From: QHXQ01 sp036389375
GTDB lineage: Bacteria > Acidobacteriota > Blastocatellia > Pyrinomonadales > Pyrinomonadaceae
NCBI GenBank assembly: GCA_036389375.1
Contig: DASVQA010000009.1
Coordinates: 1-64,000, forward strand
Length of the DNA: 64,000 nucleotides
Direction: 5' to 3'
Under the pieces are notes generated by a model. That model saw only the letters and a program-made list of their open reading frames with translations. It had not been told where the DNA came from and ran no database searches. Of this stretch, positions 42,636-50,716 are shown piece by piece. The position numbers were made by a program, and so were the translations under genes. Every line of letters starts with the position of its first letter. Within the stretch, counting starts at the first letter, position 1.

Positions 42636-43784
42636 TTAACGTGCGTGCAACAGGATCACATCCCACGCCCAGCGGCCGACGTGCGCGTGGTCGGCGGCGT
42701 CTACTTGCGCGCGATACCGGAATTGATTGCCATATTGATCCGTTCGCTTCGCTTCTTTGTACCGGAGCGAGATGGATGCAACGCCGAGTTCCGGCAGCGC
42801 GTGTAATTCATCTAGTTCAGAACTGCCGTTGTGATTGCCGTCCTGCCATAAGCGCAGCGAGGCGAAGATAGCATCACTGCTGTCAATGACACCGTCACCG
42901 TTGCCGCCGTTCTCCGGTTTATCGAATTCAGCCAGCGCGAGAAAGCCGTTACGATTGTTCGAGGCGGGCTGCGGGCTGTAGCTGCCGAATAGCTCCGCGC
43001 CGTTATCAATCGTGCCGTTGCCGTTGCGATCAAGCGCGAGCCATGCGTCGTCCGAGCCGGCCGCCGTCCATGATAGCTGTTCTGGCACCCCATCGCCGTT
43101 CAGGTCAAAGTTAACGCCGTTGTATGCGTCCGTCAGCGCGAAGCCGTTGCCGAGCACATTGATCAGAATCGGCGTCGAGGGTTCATCACAGCGGCAAGTG
43201 CTATCGTTCCAGAAGCCGTGATCCTGAGCTTCGCACTTATAGATGGTCAGATAGCTGGCGGAACAACTGCTGGCCGTTTGGTTGGTTTGAAATGTCAGAC
43301 TCAACCCCGTCGTGATCGAGTTTGGCGTGCCGATGGTCGGGGTCGGCGTTGGGTTGGCCGCGGGCGCAGTCACGGCCGTGAGACTTGCTTTCATTTGTAC
43401 CGTGCCCCCAACCGTGCTTGAGCCGGTGATCTTGTAATAGACGTTGTCGCTTGCGCCGCCGCCTGTTAGCGACACGATTTGCGTGCGCCCGCCGCTCCCG
43501 TTGCTGTCTGTGACCGTATAAGTCACGCCGTTCGGGTTATCTACTTCTGTTAATTCGATGCGCGCTGTGGTTTGGGCCGGCACAGAAGTTGAAGTGGTGA
43601 CAGAGACGCGCACCGTGGCTGAGGCAGCCGCAGTGCCGGGATTTGTACTCTGGGCGGCGATGGTCGTCGGAGTGAGCGAAGCGGTGCCGAGCGAAACGAT
43701 GCGCGGCGCTGTATTTTGGATGGGCTTCGTTACGGCTATCACCGATAGCGTAATGATAAGTGTGCCTAGCAAGATAGCTTTCAT
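42636..43784 (-). CDS. secreted protein with EF-hand-like calcium repeats
   Basis: 382 residues; signal peptide MKAILLGTLIITLSVIAVTK after a GGAGGT ribosome site. The N-terminal half is Thr/Ser/Ala-rich beta sequence with a PTPTPT linker. Four Cys lie in SSCSASYLTIYKCEAQDHGF and STCRCDEP. The C-terminal half has Asp/Asn loops (DLNGDGVPEQL, DRNGNGTIDNGAELFG, GDGVIDSSD, DGNHNGSSELDEL), the calcium-binding dockerin/EF-hand-like pattern seen in large secreted bacterial proteins. Function unknown. Confidence 0.82.
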   Translation of the reverse strand: MKAILLGTLIITLSVIAVTKPIQNTAPRIVSLGTASLTPTTIAAQSTNPGTAAASATVRVSVTTSTSVPAQTTARIELTEVDNPNGVTYTVTDSNGSGGRTQIVSLTGGGASDNVYYKITGSSTVGGTVQMKASLTAVTAPAANPTPTPTIGTPNSITTGLSLTFQTNQTASSCSASYLTIYKCEAQDHGFWNDSTCRCDEPSTPILINVLGNGFALTDAYNGVNFDLNGDGVPEQLSWTAAGSDDAWLALDRNGNGTIDNGAELFGSYSPQPASNNRNGFLALAEFDKPENGGNGDGVIDSSDAIFASLRLWQDGNHNGSSELDELHALPELGVASISLRYKEAKRTDQYGNQFRYRAQVDAADHAHVGRWAWDVILLHAR

Positions 43785-44034
43785 CTCTTAGACCTCCGCT
43801 GGAAGCGAACCACTGTGGATGTTAGTTGCTGGTTGCGAGGTTAACAGGAGTAGAACTCTGTGAGGAGCGAAACTCGTGTCAACGGTTAAGGGTCAGCGAC
43901 CCGTTTCTTATAACCCCGGCAGGCCAAAGATGTCAATAATTACTACCGCCCCGCTAGTGGTTCAATTTTAAACGGCGCGCCGCACAGATGTTGGCTAAGA
44001 ATTTCAAACTGAACGACGCCGGTAGCATGCTGAT

Positions 44035-44251
44035 TCACTTATGTTCGGCGCCGACCAAGGTGGCGTATGTTTCTTTGCGGAAATCAATCGCGGCGGAGAG
44101 CGATCTGCGCCCGATGAGCACAAACAAGCGCCCCTTTTGATTGAGGGCCGCGCGTTGTTTGCTGGCGGGCAACAACTGTGCGCGCACCTTGGTAAAATCA
44201 CCGCCGTTCTGGCGCAGATCGATCACAAGTTTCTTGGTCGGGTTTGCGAGG
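44035..44251 (-). pseudogene. S41-peptidase-like gene fragment
   Basis: The frame reads KKLVIDLRQNGGDFTKVRAQ, then LNQKGRLFVLIGRRSLSAAI, DFRKETYATLVGAEHK and stops. The same motifs occur in the intact S41-like gene at 6549-8270 (NQKGKLFVIVGRFTLSASIN). There is no start, and the N-terminus abuts the stop codon of the monooxygenase gene. It is a remnant of a second S41-like gene. Confidence 0.75.
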
Positions 44252-44608
44252 CTAGTGCATCTTGAAGGGGCCGCCCGCCGGTTCAGGCGCTAGATCAGGG
44301 CGGGTCGAATCCTGTATCACTTCGTGCATCTCCAACACGTTCGCTTTGGGGAACGCGTCCTTTGGCAGCGTGCCCGATTGGGCGTGCCCTTTAACAAACT
44401 CATCCGAGCGCACCCAGTTGAGAAAGTCCTGCCGGCTCTGCCAAGTGGTGAAGACCACATAAGGGTCGCCTTCGTTGACGGGGCGCAGCACTTGATTAGC
44501 AATGAAGCCGGGCATCTTGTCCACGAGGCCGGCCCGCTCGCGGAATCTCGCCTCGAAGGCGTCGGCGTATTCCGGCTTGACGTAAATGCGATTGGCGACT
44601 GTGATCAT
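44252..44608 (-). CDS. antibiotic biosynthesis monooxygenase (ABM) domain protein, HmoA/IsdG-like
   Basis: 118 residues, start after AAGGAGA. The ferredoxin-like ABM fold is recognisable from ITVANRIYVKPEYADAFEAR, DKMPGFIANQVLRP and YVVFTTWQSRQDFLNWVRSD. Members include haem-degrading IsdG/HmoA proteins with a conserved Asn and Trp; N6 and W58 are in plausible places. Cytoplasmic; the haem role is by similarity only. Confidence 0.85.
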   Translation of the reverse strand: MITVANRIYVKPEYADAFEARFRERAGLVDKMPGFIANQVLRPVNEGDPYVVFTTWQSRQDFLNWVRSDEFVKGHAQSGTLPKDAFPKANVLEMHEVIQDSTRPDLAPEPAGGPFKMH

Positions 44609-44669
44609 TTTAAGCGTCTCCTTATGACCTCACGATACTAGCATGGCCGTCGGCGGCTGCTCAGCACGG

Positions 44670-45017
44670 CTACTCATCGCGCGTCGGCTTCGAGCGCAGC
44701 CGTTTGACCTGCGCGCGCCGCGCTTTCGCTTCCAGCGTTCGGTTTTTGGCGCTGCGTGGGACGCGCGTAGGCACGCGCTTAGCCGGGCGGTAGTTTAATT
44801 GTGCGACCTTGGCACGCAGCTTTTGCAGGCAGAGCGCCTTATTCCGGTGTTGACTGCGCTCCTGCTGCGCGGTGACGACGACGCCCGAAGGCAGATGCTT
44901 GAGCCGGACAGCGCTTTCCGTCTTGTTGACGTGCTGACCACCGGGGCCGCTCGCACGAAAAGTCGCCACCTCGCACTCTTGCAGCAGGTCTTCGTCGGAT
45001 TCGGGCAGTATGATCAT
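44670..45017 (-). CDS. ArfB-like peptide chain release factor domain protein
   Basis: 115 residues. The GGQ catalytic loop is intact (FRASGPGGQHVNKTESAVRL), followed by VVVTAQQERSQHRNK and a strongly basic tail (EAKARRAQVKRLRSKPTRDE). Stand-alone RF-1 domain proteins of this kind hydrolyse peptidyl-tRNA on stalled ribosomes, and the basic tail enters the empty mRNA channel. It is shorter than E. coli ArfB (about 140). It is divergent from msrB. Confidence 0.88.
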   Translation of the reverse strand: MIILPESDEDLLQECEVATFRASGPGGQHVNKTESAVRLKHLPSGVVVTAQQERSQHRNKALCLQKLRAKVAQLNYRPAKRVPTRVPRSAKNRTLEAKARRAQVKRLRSKPTRDE

Positions 45018-45129
45018 AAGCAGCTAAGGGCCGAGCGAGCGCCGACGAGCGTTATGATACTCTAACGGAGCAAGTGGTAAAGAGTGCGCCAGCGCGTTTG
45101 GCTAAACACGAGCGGGAAGGGGTCGAGAG

Positions 45130-45528
45130 ATGAAGCCGAAGGTTATCAAGACTGACGAAGAGTGGCGGCAGGAGCTGACGCCGGAGCAGTATGCGGTCGC
45201 CCGGCAGAAAGCAACGGAGCGCCCGTTCACAGGCCGGTATCACGATTCGCATGAGCCGGGCACATATAAATGTGCGGCTTGCGGCAACGAGTTGTTCAGT
45301 TCCGAGGCAAAGTTCGATTCAGGCTGCGGCTGGCCGAGTTTTACAGCGCCGACGGCCGAGGAGAACGTGCGGACGGAAGTGGATAACAGTCATGGCATGC
45401 GACGCACAGAGGTGCTGTGCGCCGCATGCGACGCACATCTCGGCCACGTCTTTGCCGACGGCCCGCGCCCGACGGGTCTGCGCTACTGCATCAACTCCGT
45501 CGTGCTCGATCTGGACAAAGCAGAGTAG
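45130..45528 (+). CDS. msrB: peptide-methionine (R)-S-oxide reductase
   Basis: 132 residues, full length for MsrB. Zinc-binding CxxC pairs are present (CAACGNELF and CAACDAHLGHVF), as are FDSGCGWPSFTAP and GLRYCINSVVLDL, whose RYCIN Cys is the catalytic residue. Reduces methionine-R-sulfoxide in proteins. Cytoplasmic; no signal peptide. Confidence 0.96.
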   Translation: MKPKVIKTDEEWRQELTPEQYAVARQKATERPFTGRYHDSHEPGTYKCAACGNELFSSEAKFDSGCGWPSFTAPTAEENVRTEVDNSHGMRRTEVLCAACDAHLGHVFADGPRPTGLRYCINSVVLDLDKAE

Positions 45529-45592
45529 TGCTTAAGCGAGCTACGATTGTTTGCGGGCGCGGCGAAGTTGCCAAACCGGTGCATTTCATCAG

Positions 45593-47251
45593 CTACCTGT
45601 TCGTGTTTGCGGGCGCGGGCGGCTTGCGCGGCAGTTTCTCAGCACGCATCGCGGCTTGATAAATGAAGGCCGCCGCGATGACCGCCGTCTGCTTTAGATC
45701 ATCGGCGAGGACGTGATCGTACACATCCATGTTTGTATGGGCCGTGCGCGTATCGGATTCCATAAAGTCTCTGATGAATTGAAAGCCGGGCAGACCGACA
45801 TCGTCGAACGAGTTGTGATCTGTTGCGCCGATCCCTTGGCTGGTTAAAGTCTCTGCGCCCATGTCCTTGAAGGGCGCGAGCCACGCGCGGAAGATGGGTC
45901 GGACGGTTTCGTTCCCTTGCAGGTAGAGACCGCGAATCTTGCCCGTGCCGTAGTCGAGGTTGAAGTAGCCGGAAAACTTCTGATACTCAGGTTTCAACTC
46001 TAGCTGCGTGCGCGCTGCCGGCGCATTCGGCTCGGCGACGCGCCGGGCGAAATGCGCCGCTACGTAAGCGCGCGAGCCGAGCGCGCCCTGTTCTTCGGCG
46101 CTCCATAGACCGATGCGGATCGTGCGCCGGGGTTTTAAGTTGAGCGTCTTGAGCAACCTGATAACTTCCAACGCTACGGCTGCGCCCGCCGCATTGTCCG
46201 TCGCACCCGTGCCCGCGTGCCACGAATCGAGACAGCCGCCCACCATCACGACCTCGTTCGCCAAGTCCGTGCCGGGCAACTCGCCAATAACGTTGTAGCT
46301 CATCGTGTCCTGCTCATAAAAACGCGTCTTGATATTCACTTCCAGTTCAACCGGGATGCCTCTCGTCAACAGCCGGGTCATGCGGTTGTATTGCTCGGCG
46401 GCGACCACCAACTGCGGGACGACCGGCGGCTTGTCGAGCGCCCACGCATGCGTTCGTTGTTCAGCAGGCAGATCGGGCGGCTGCGGGATCGAGGCCGCCG
46501 TCACGTAAACCGTACCACCGTCGCCGCTGCCCGGTTCTAACACAACTGCGGGCTGCTCCGCGTAGAGCAGCCGCCATCGCTGATAGTTAAATTCCACTCT
46601 GGCTCTAAGTTCCGGACTCATCTGAAAGTTTTGGTTTTCCTCGGGCGTCGGCTTGGCGTTGGCGAGTGTCAGTAGTTCCTCGTCGCTGGTGCGCGCAGGC
46701 GGTGGTGCGAAGTTCGGCGCGACCGGGCGCGCAGACGAGAGCAGGACGATCTTACCCTTGAGTTTGCCTCTGTATGCGGCCAGATCGGCCACCGTCCGGG
46801 CATCCAACAAAACGACTGCGCCGCGCACAGGGCCCGGCGTGCCGGGACTCCAAGCCTTCGGATAAGCGATCAGGGAACTGAAAGTGGGCGCTGTCATATT
46901 GGCCGCGAAACCCTCCAACGACCAGCCGCGCCCGAACGGCCCCCAAGCTTCGAGGTGCGCGTTCACGCCCCATGTTTGCAGGCGGCTGATGGCGTATGCC
47001 TGCGCCTGTCGGAGCTCAGGCGAGCCGGTGAGGCGTGGCCCCGTCACGTCGGTCAGATAACCGACCATCTCCATCACCTGTGAGTGGTTTAACTCTTCCG
47101 CCTTAATTCTGTTAATCACATTGAGATCGACCTGCTCGGGCGCAGGTTGGGCGCTAAGCGGCGCGCTGCTGCCGACGACTATGAACAGGACGACGCTCGC
47201 CGTCACGCATGCCTTCAACCGGCGCAAAAGCTGCCCGCAGCGGACTTCCAT
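45593..47251 (-). CDS. secreted M28 family zinc peptidase
   Basis: 552 residues, start after GGAGACA; signal peptide (ACVTASVVLFIVVGSSAPLS). A PA-domain insert (GPVRGAVVLLDARTVADLAA, GKIVLLSSARP) lies before and within the catalytic part. The M28 ligand set is visible: GGCLDSWHAGTGATDNAAG (His, Asp), GLWSAEEQGALGS (Glu-Glu), NLDYGTGK and QGIGATDHNSFDDVGLPGF (His). It is an exported aminopeptidase or carboxypeptidase of the PSMA/Q-type group. Confidence 0.93.
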   Translation of the reverse strand: MEVRCGQLLRRLKACVTASVVLFIVVGSSAPLSAQPAPEQVDLNVINRIKAEELNHSQVMEMVGYLTDVTGPRLTGSPELRQAQAYAISRLQTWGVNAHLEAWGPFGRGWSLEGFAANMTAPTFSSLIAYPKAWSPGTPGPVRGAVVLLDARTVADLAAYRGKLKGKIVLLSSARPVAPNFAPPPARTSDEELLTLANAKPTPEENQNFQMSPELRARVEFNYQRWRLLYAEQPAVVLEPGSGDGGTVYVTAASIPQPPDLPAEQRTHAWALDKPPVVPQLVVAAEQYNRMTRLLTRGIPVELEVNIKTRFYEQDTMSYNVIGELPGTDLANEVVMVGGCLDSWHAGTGATDNAAGAAVALEVIRLLKTLNLKPRRTIRIGLWSAEEQGALGSRAYVAAHFARRVAEPNAPAARTQLELKPEYQKFSGYFNLDYGTGKIRGLYLQGNETVRPIFRAWLAPFKDMGAETLTSQGIGATDHNSFDDVGLPGFQFIRDFMESDTRTAHTNMDVYDHVLADDLKQTAVIAAAFIYQAAMRAEKLPRKPPAPANTNR

Positions 47252-47442
47252 CTAGTTTGTCTCCATAAAAGAGGTCACTTAACACAGAGCTATCTGCTGA
47301 TTAGACGCAGCACACCGCCGTCTACTTCCATTAACTCTCGCTGCCCGCGCGCTTGAGATAAACGCAACGGTCGTCCCTTGCGCCGGTCGCGGCCAACACT
47401 TTTCGCTTTCCGGCCATAATTCACTTGCGCTAAGCTCCCGCC

Positions 47443-48675
47443 ATGCCGCGAGCGACCCTGTTACCCGTGCCGGAAGCGATCCAGCTTGTGCAGGCGGAGA
47501 CGCCGCGCCTTGCGCCGGAGCGTGTGCCGCTCGTGTCGGCGTGCGGGCGCGTGCTGGCTGAAGACGTGATCGCGGACAGCGATCTGCCGCCCTTCGACCG
47601 CGCGTTGATGGACGGCTACGCGGTGCGTGCGGCGGATACGACGCATGCGCCGGTGCGTCTGCGACTGGTGGGCGAGGCGGCGGCGGGGCGCGGTTGGCGC
47701 GGGACGCTCGGCGCGGGCGAAGCGGTGCGAATTATGACGGGTGCGCCCGTGCCTGCGGGCGCGGACAGCGTGCAGCAGGTCGAGGTCACGCGTGAGTTGG
47801 ACGAAGGCGCGACGGTTGAGCTTGATCGAGCCACGCAGTCGGGTCAGTTCATCAGCCGGCGCGCGACGGAGATCAGGCGGGGCGAAACGGTCTTGCGCGC
47901 TGGCACGGACATCAATGCGGCGATGATGGCGGCGCTGGCGTCGTTCGGCTACGCGCGCGTGCTGGTTGGTGCGCGCCCGCGCGTCTGTGTGCTGGCGACG
48001 GGCACGGAGTTGGTGGCGGTTGACGCGCAGCCCGGCCCCGATCAAATCCGCGACTCGAATAGCTATTCGCTGCGCGCCTATGCCGAAGCCGCCGGGGCGC
48101 TGGTGGAGCAGTTGCCGTTCGCGGGCGACGAGCCGGAACTGCTGCAACGTTTGATCGCGGCAGCGGCTGAGCGGGCGGACGTGCTTATCGTGTCAGGCGG
48201 CGTCTCGATGGGCGTTTACGATTTCACGAAGGCGGCGCTCCATGCGCTCGGCGCGACACTGTTCTTCGAGCGGGTGAGTTTGCGACCGGGCAAGCCGACC
48301 GTGTTCGCGCGTCTGCCGGGCGCGCGGCGCACGCTCGTCTTTGGGCTACCCGGCAATCCCGTCTCCGTCTCGGTCACGTTCAATCTGTTTGCGCGCACGG
48401 CCCTGCGCGCGATGCAGGGCGCAGCAGACGCGCCGCTCGCGGAAGAACAAGCCGTCATGGGTAGCGCGGTGAAAGGCGCGGCCGAGCGCGCGAGCTATCT
48501 GCCCGCGCAGTTGCGCACGGACGATAGAGGCCAACTCATCGCCGCGCCCCTGCGCTGGGGCGGCTCGTCCGACTTCGTCGCCTTCACACGCGCCGACGCG
48601 CTCTTGATCGTGGAGGCGGGCGTAAAGACGGTCGCGGCGGGCGCGGTCGTGCGCGTCGTGCGCTTACCCATGTAA
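47443..48675 (+). CDS. moeA: molybdopterin molybdenumtransferase MoeA
   Basis: 410 residues, typical length. MoeA N-terminal region: VPLVSACGRVLAEDVIADSD, LPPFDRALMDGYAVRA and IMTGAPVPAGADSVQQVE. The MoCF domain has VCVLATGTELV, QIRDSNSY, LIVSGGVSMGVYDF and RPGKPTVFARL, plus FGLPGNPVSVSVTF. It inserts molybdate into adenylated molybdopterin. moaC follows 92 bases downstream on the same strand, so they probably form one unit. Confidence 0.95.
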   Translation: MPRATLLPVPEAIQLVQAETPRLAPERVPLVSACGRVLAEDVIADSDLPPFDRALMDGYAVRAADTTHAPVRLRLVGEAAAGRGWRGTLGAGEAVRIMTGAPVPAGADSVQQVEVTRELDEGATVELDRATQSGQFISRRATEIRRGETVLRAGTDINAAMMAALASFGYARVLVGARPRVCVLATGTELVAVDAQPGPDQIRDSNSYSLRAYAEAAGALVEQLPFAGDEPELLQRLIAAAAERADVLIVSGGVSMGVYDFTKAALHALGATLFFERVSLRPGKPTVFARLPGARRTLVFGLPGNPVSVSVTFNLFARTALRAMQGAADAPLAEEQAVMGSAVKGAAERASYLPAQLRTDDRGQLIAAPLRWGGSSDFVAFTRADALLIVEAGVKTVAAGAVVRVVRLPM

Positions 48676-48767
48676 ACGGAGCGCGCACGCCGCCGCTCGC
48701 CGGTTCAAGCAGCGCACTTAACGTAAAAAAAGCGGCCAAGAGTAGTGCAGATGACGGACGTGACAAT

Positions 48768-49244
48768 ATGAAAAACTTATCGCACGTGGACAAGCAGGGG
48801 CGCGTGGCGATGGTGGACACGAGCGCAAAGGAGGCAAGCGCGCGGCGCGCGACCGCGTCGGCGCGCGTGCTGATGGCGCAGGCGACCGTGGCCGCCGTGC
48901 GCGCACACCAGACGCCGAAGGGCGACCCGTTAGAGACGGCGCGGCTCGCCGGCATCATGGCCGCCAAACGCACGGCCGATCTCATCCCCTTGTGCCACCC
49001 GCTTCCTCTAACGCACGTTGACGTGCGCGCCGAACTGCGCGCCGACGGCATCTATCTCGAAGCCGAAGCTGCCACGCACGCACAGACCGGCGTCGAGATG
49101 GAAGCCTTGACCGCCGTCACGGTCGCGGCGCTGACCGTCTACGACATGTGCAAGGCGCTCGACAAAGCAATGACCATCACGGACGTACGGCTCGAACGCA
49201 AAACCGGCGGCAAGTCAGGAAGCTATGAAAGGGCTGATGGCTGA
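48768..49244 (+). CDS. moaC: cyclic pyranopterin monophosphate synthase MoaC
   Basis: 158 residues, full length. Signatures: LSHVDKQGRVAMVDTSAKEA, KGDPLETARLAGIMAAKRTA, LIPLCHPLPLTHVDV, GVEMEALTAVTVAALTVYDM and CKALDKAMTITDVRLERKTG. It converts the MoaA product into cyclic pyranopterin monophosphate. The last codons (encoding ERADG) and the stop come from an intergenic hairpin repeat. Confidence 0.96.
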   Translation: MKNLSHVDKQGRVAMVDTSAKEASARRATASARVLMAQATVAAVRAHQTPKGDPLETARLAGIMAAKRTADLIPLCHPLPLTHVDVRAELRADGIYLEAEAATHAQTGVEMEALTAVTVAALTVYDMCKALDKAMTITDVRLERKTGGKSGSYERADG

Positions 49245-49283
49245 AGGAAAAGCTCGTCGCTTTCCGTTCAGCCCGCAGCCCTT
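49229..49283. repeat. imperfect inverted repeat at the 3' end of moaC
   Basis: AAGGGCTGATGGCTGAA...(49229-49250) is mirrored by TTTCCGTTCAGCCCG...CAGCCCTT (49261-49283), a stem of about 22 bp with few mismatches. The left arm encodes the last moaC codons and its stop. Confidence 0.65.
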
Positions 49284-49422
49284 AAATGTCTGGAACATCG
49301 CCGTGCCGGGCGGCGTTTATTGTGGCGACCGCTGCTCCCCGGACTTTCAATCTTTTGCTTTCGCCCGCTTCGGCGTAGAATGGGCTTGACCGACCGAAGT
49401 TTTTATTCGCGGAGATGTCTAA

Positions 49423-50202
49423 ATGAGATACCAGTTGGCTACGGATGCACGCCCGCAAGCGCGCAAACTGCTCTTTGCCGCGCTGCTCACCATCGCGCTG
49501 TGGTTCATTCCATACGCCGGCATCGTCACCTACCCGTTTCGCCTCTTCGTCACCTTCATACATGAAGGCGGGCACGCCATCGCGTCGCTGCTGACAGGCA
49601 ACGCCGTGCGTAGCCTGACGGTCGCGCCCAACGCGTCGGGGCTGACCGAAACCTACATGACGAACGCCGGACTGTTCACGCAGACCGTCATCTCAAGCGC
49701 GGGCTACGTGGGCGCGATGCTCTTTGGCGCGCTGCTTCTGGTGCTTGTGCGGCGCACGGTCGCGGCGCGGCTGGTGCTGGCCGGCTCGGCCGTCTTCATC
49801 GGCTTGCTGACACTCGTTTACGGTTTCATCGTGCCGCTCACGCACATGTCGTTTAGCCCGTTCACGGTCGGCACGGGCGCGCTGCTCGTCGCCGGGTTGC
49901 TCGCGGCGGCGCGTTATCTGAGTCCGCGCGCGGCCAACTTCCTTGTCGGCTTCCTCGCCGTGCAATGCGTGCTGAACGCACTCTTTGATCTCAAAGACGT
50001 GCTGTTCCTGTCAGTTGCGACCGACGCGCAGACCGATGCGCTCAACATGGCGCATGCGACCGGCGTGCCTGCGTTCTTCTGGTCGCTCATCTGGATCGGT
50101 CTCGCCTTCATCATCCTGTCGGCGGCCCTGCGGGCCTACGCCGTCAGTCGCAACAAGCCGAGCCAACCCGATCTGCCGTTTGAAGACGCGCCAACCGTCT
50201 AA
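49423..50202 (+). CDS. M50-family-like membrane metalloprotease
   Basis: 259 residues, polytopic. A first hydrophobic helix (LLFAALLTIALWFIPYAGIV) leads to LFVTFIHEGGHAIASLLTGN with HExxH as HEGGH, the zinc site of M50 site-2-type proteases. Three further hydrophobic spans follow (YVGAMLFGALLLVLVRR, LVLAGSAVFIGLLTLVYGF, FFWSLIWIGLAFIILSAAL). The usual second-half DG ligand motif of M50A is not evident; it is more like the M50B-like/YwmB-type group. Substrate unknown. Confidence 0.83.
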   Translation: MRYQLATDARPQARKLLFAALLTIALWFIPYAGIVTYPFRLFVTFIHEGGHAIASLLTGNAVRSLTVAPNASGLTETYMTNAGLFTQTVISSAGYVGAMLFGALLLVLVRRTVAARLVLAGSAVFIGLLTLVYGFIVPLTHMSFSPFTVGTGALLVAGLLAAARYLSPRAANFLVGFLAVQCVLNALFDLKDVLFLSVATDAQTDALNMAHATGVPAFFWSLIWIGLAFIILSAALRAYAVSRNKPSQPDLPFEDAPTV

Positions 50203-50212
50203 GGCAAATTTC

Positions 50213-50563
50213 GTGCGCGCAAACCTTGAGAGGTCGTCCGCCGCGGCAGCCGTCGCCACGCTGCCCGTAGCTGACGACCTCTCGGCATCTGCACACGCAA
50301 CCGTTCCCGCCGCTACGCTCGCGCAACTCCCGCTCGGCGCGCGCCTCATCCTGCGCTGTCGCAAGGACTGGCGCACGGCGGTCGTTGCCGCCATCGCGCT
50401 CGACGCCGTCACGCTCTCCGTCTGCTCGCCTTCCGGTCACACCTACCGCGTGCGCCGCCCGCACGACGCCCCGCTCACATACGACGGGCGCATTCCCCTG
50501 CTCTGCACGGGTGAGGCCGCCTGCTGGCGCGCCGCGCTGGCACGTTACGACGCACGCTGGTAA
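50213..50563 (+). CDS. small hypothetical protein downstream of the M50-like protease
   Basis: 116 residues from a GTG at 50213, with CTAAGG just upstream and 10 bases after the previous stop. The conserved-looking part is residues about 35-95: ATLAQLPLGARLILRCRKDW, AIALDAVTLSVCSPSG and RRPHDAPLTYDGRIPLL. Alternating hydrophobic strands suggest a small beta fold. No signal peptide. Not recognised; probably co-transcribed with the protease gene. Confidence 0.6.
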   Translation: MRANLERSSAAAAVATLPVADDLSASAHATVPAATLAQLPLGARLILRCRKDWRTAVVAAIALDAVTLSVCSPSGHTYRVRRPHDAPLTYDGRIPLLCTGEAACWRAALARYDARW

Positions 50564-50716
50564 GCGGCGCACGACGCGCACCATTAACGACATTATTTCG
50601 GCGGTGCGGCGCGCAGTTTGCGGGCCGTTTCGCGCAGGCCGCCGGTTCGGGTTATCATGTGTGGTTCGCGGGCGCGCGGGATTCTGCACTGTGCGCGGCA
50701 GCGTGCATTTCAATCC

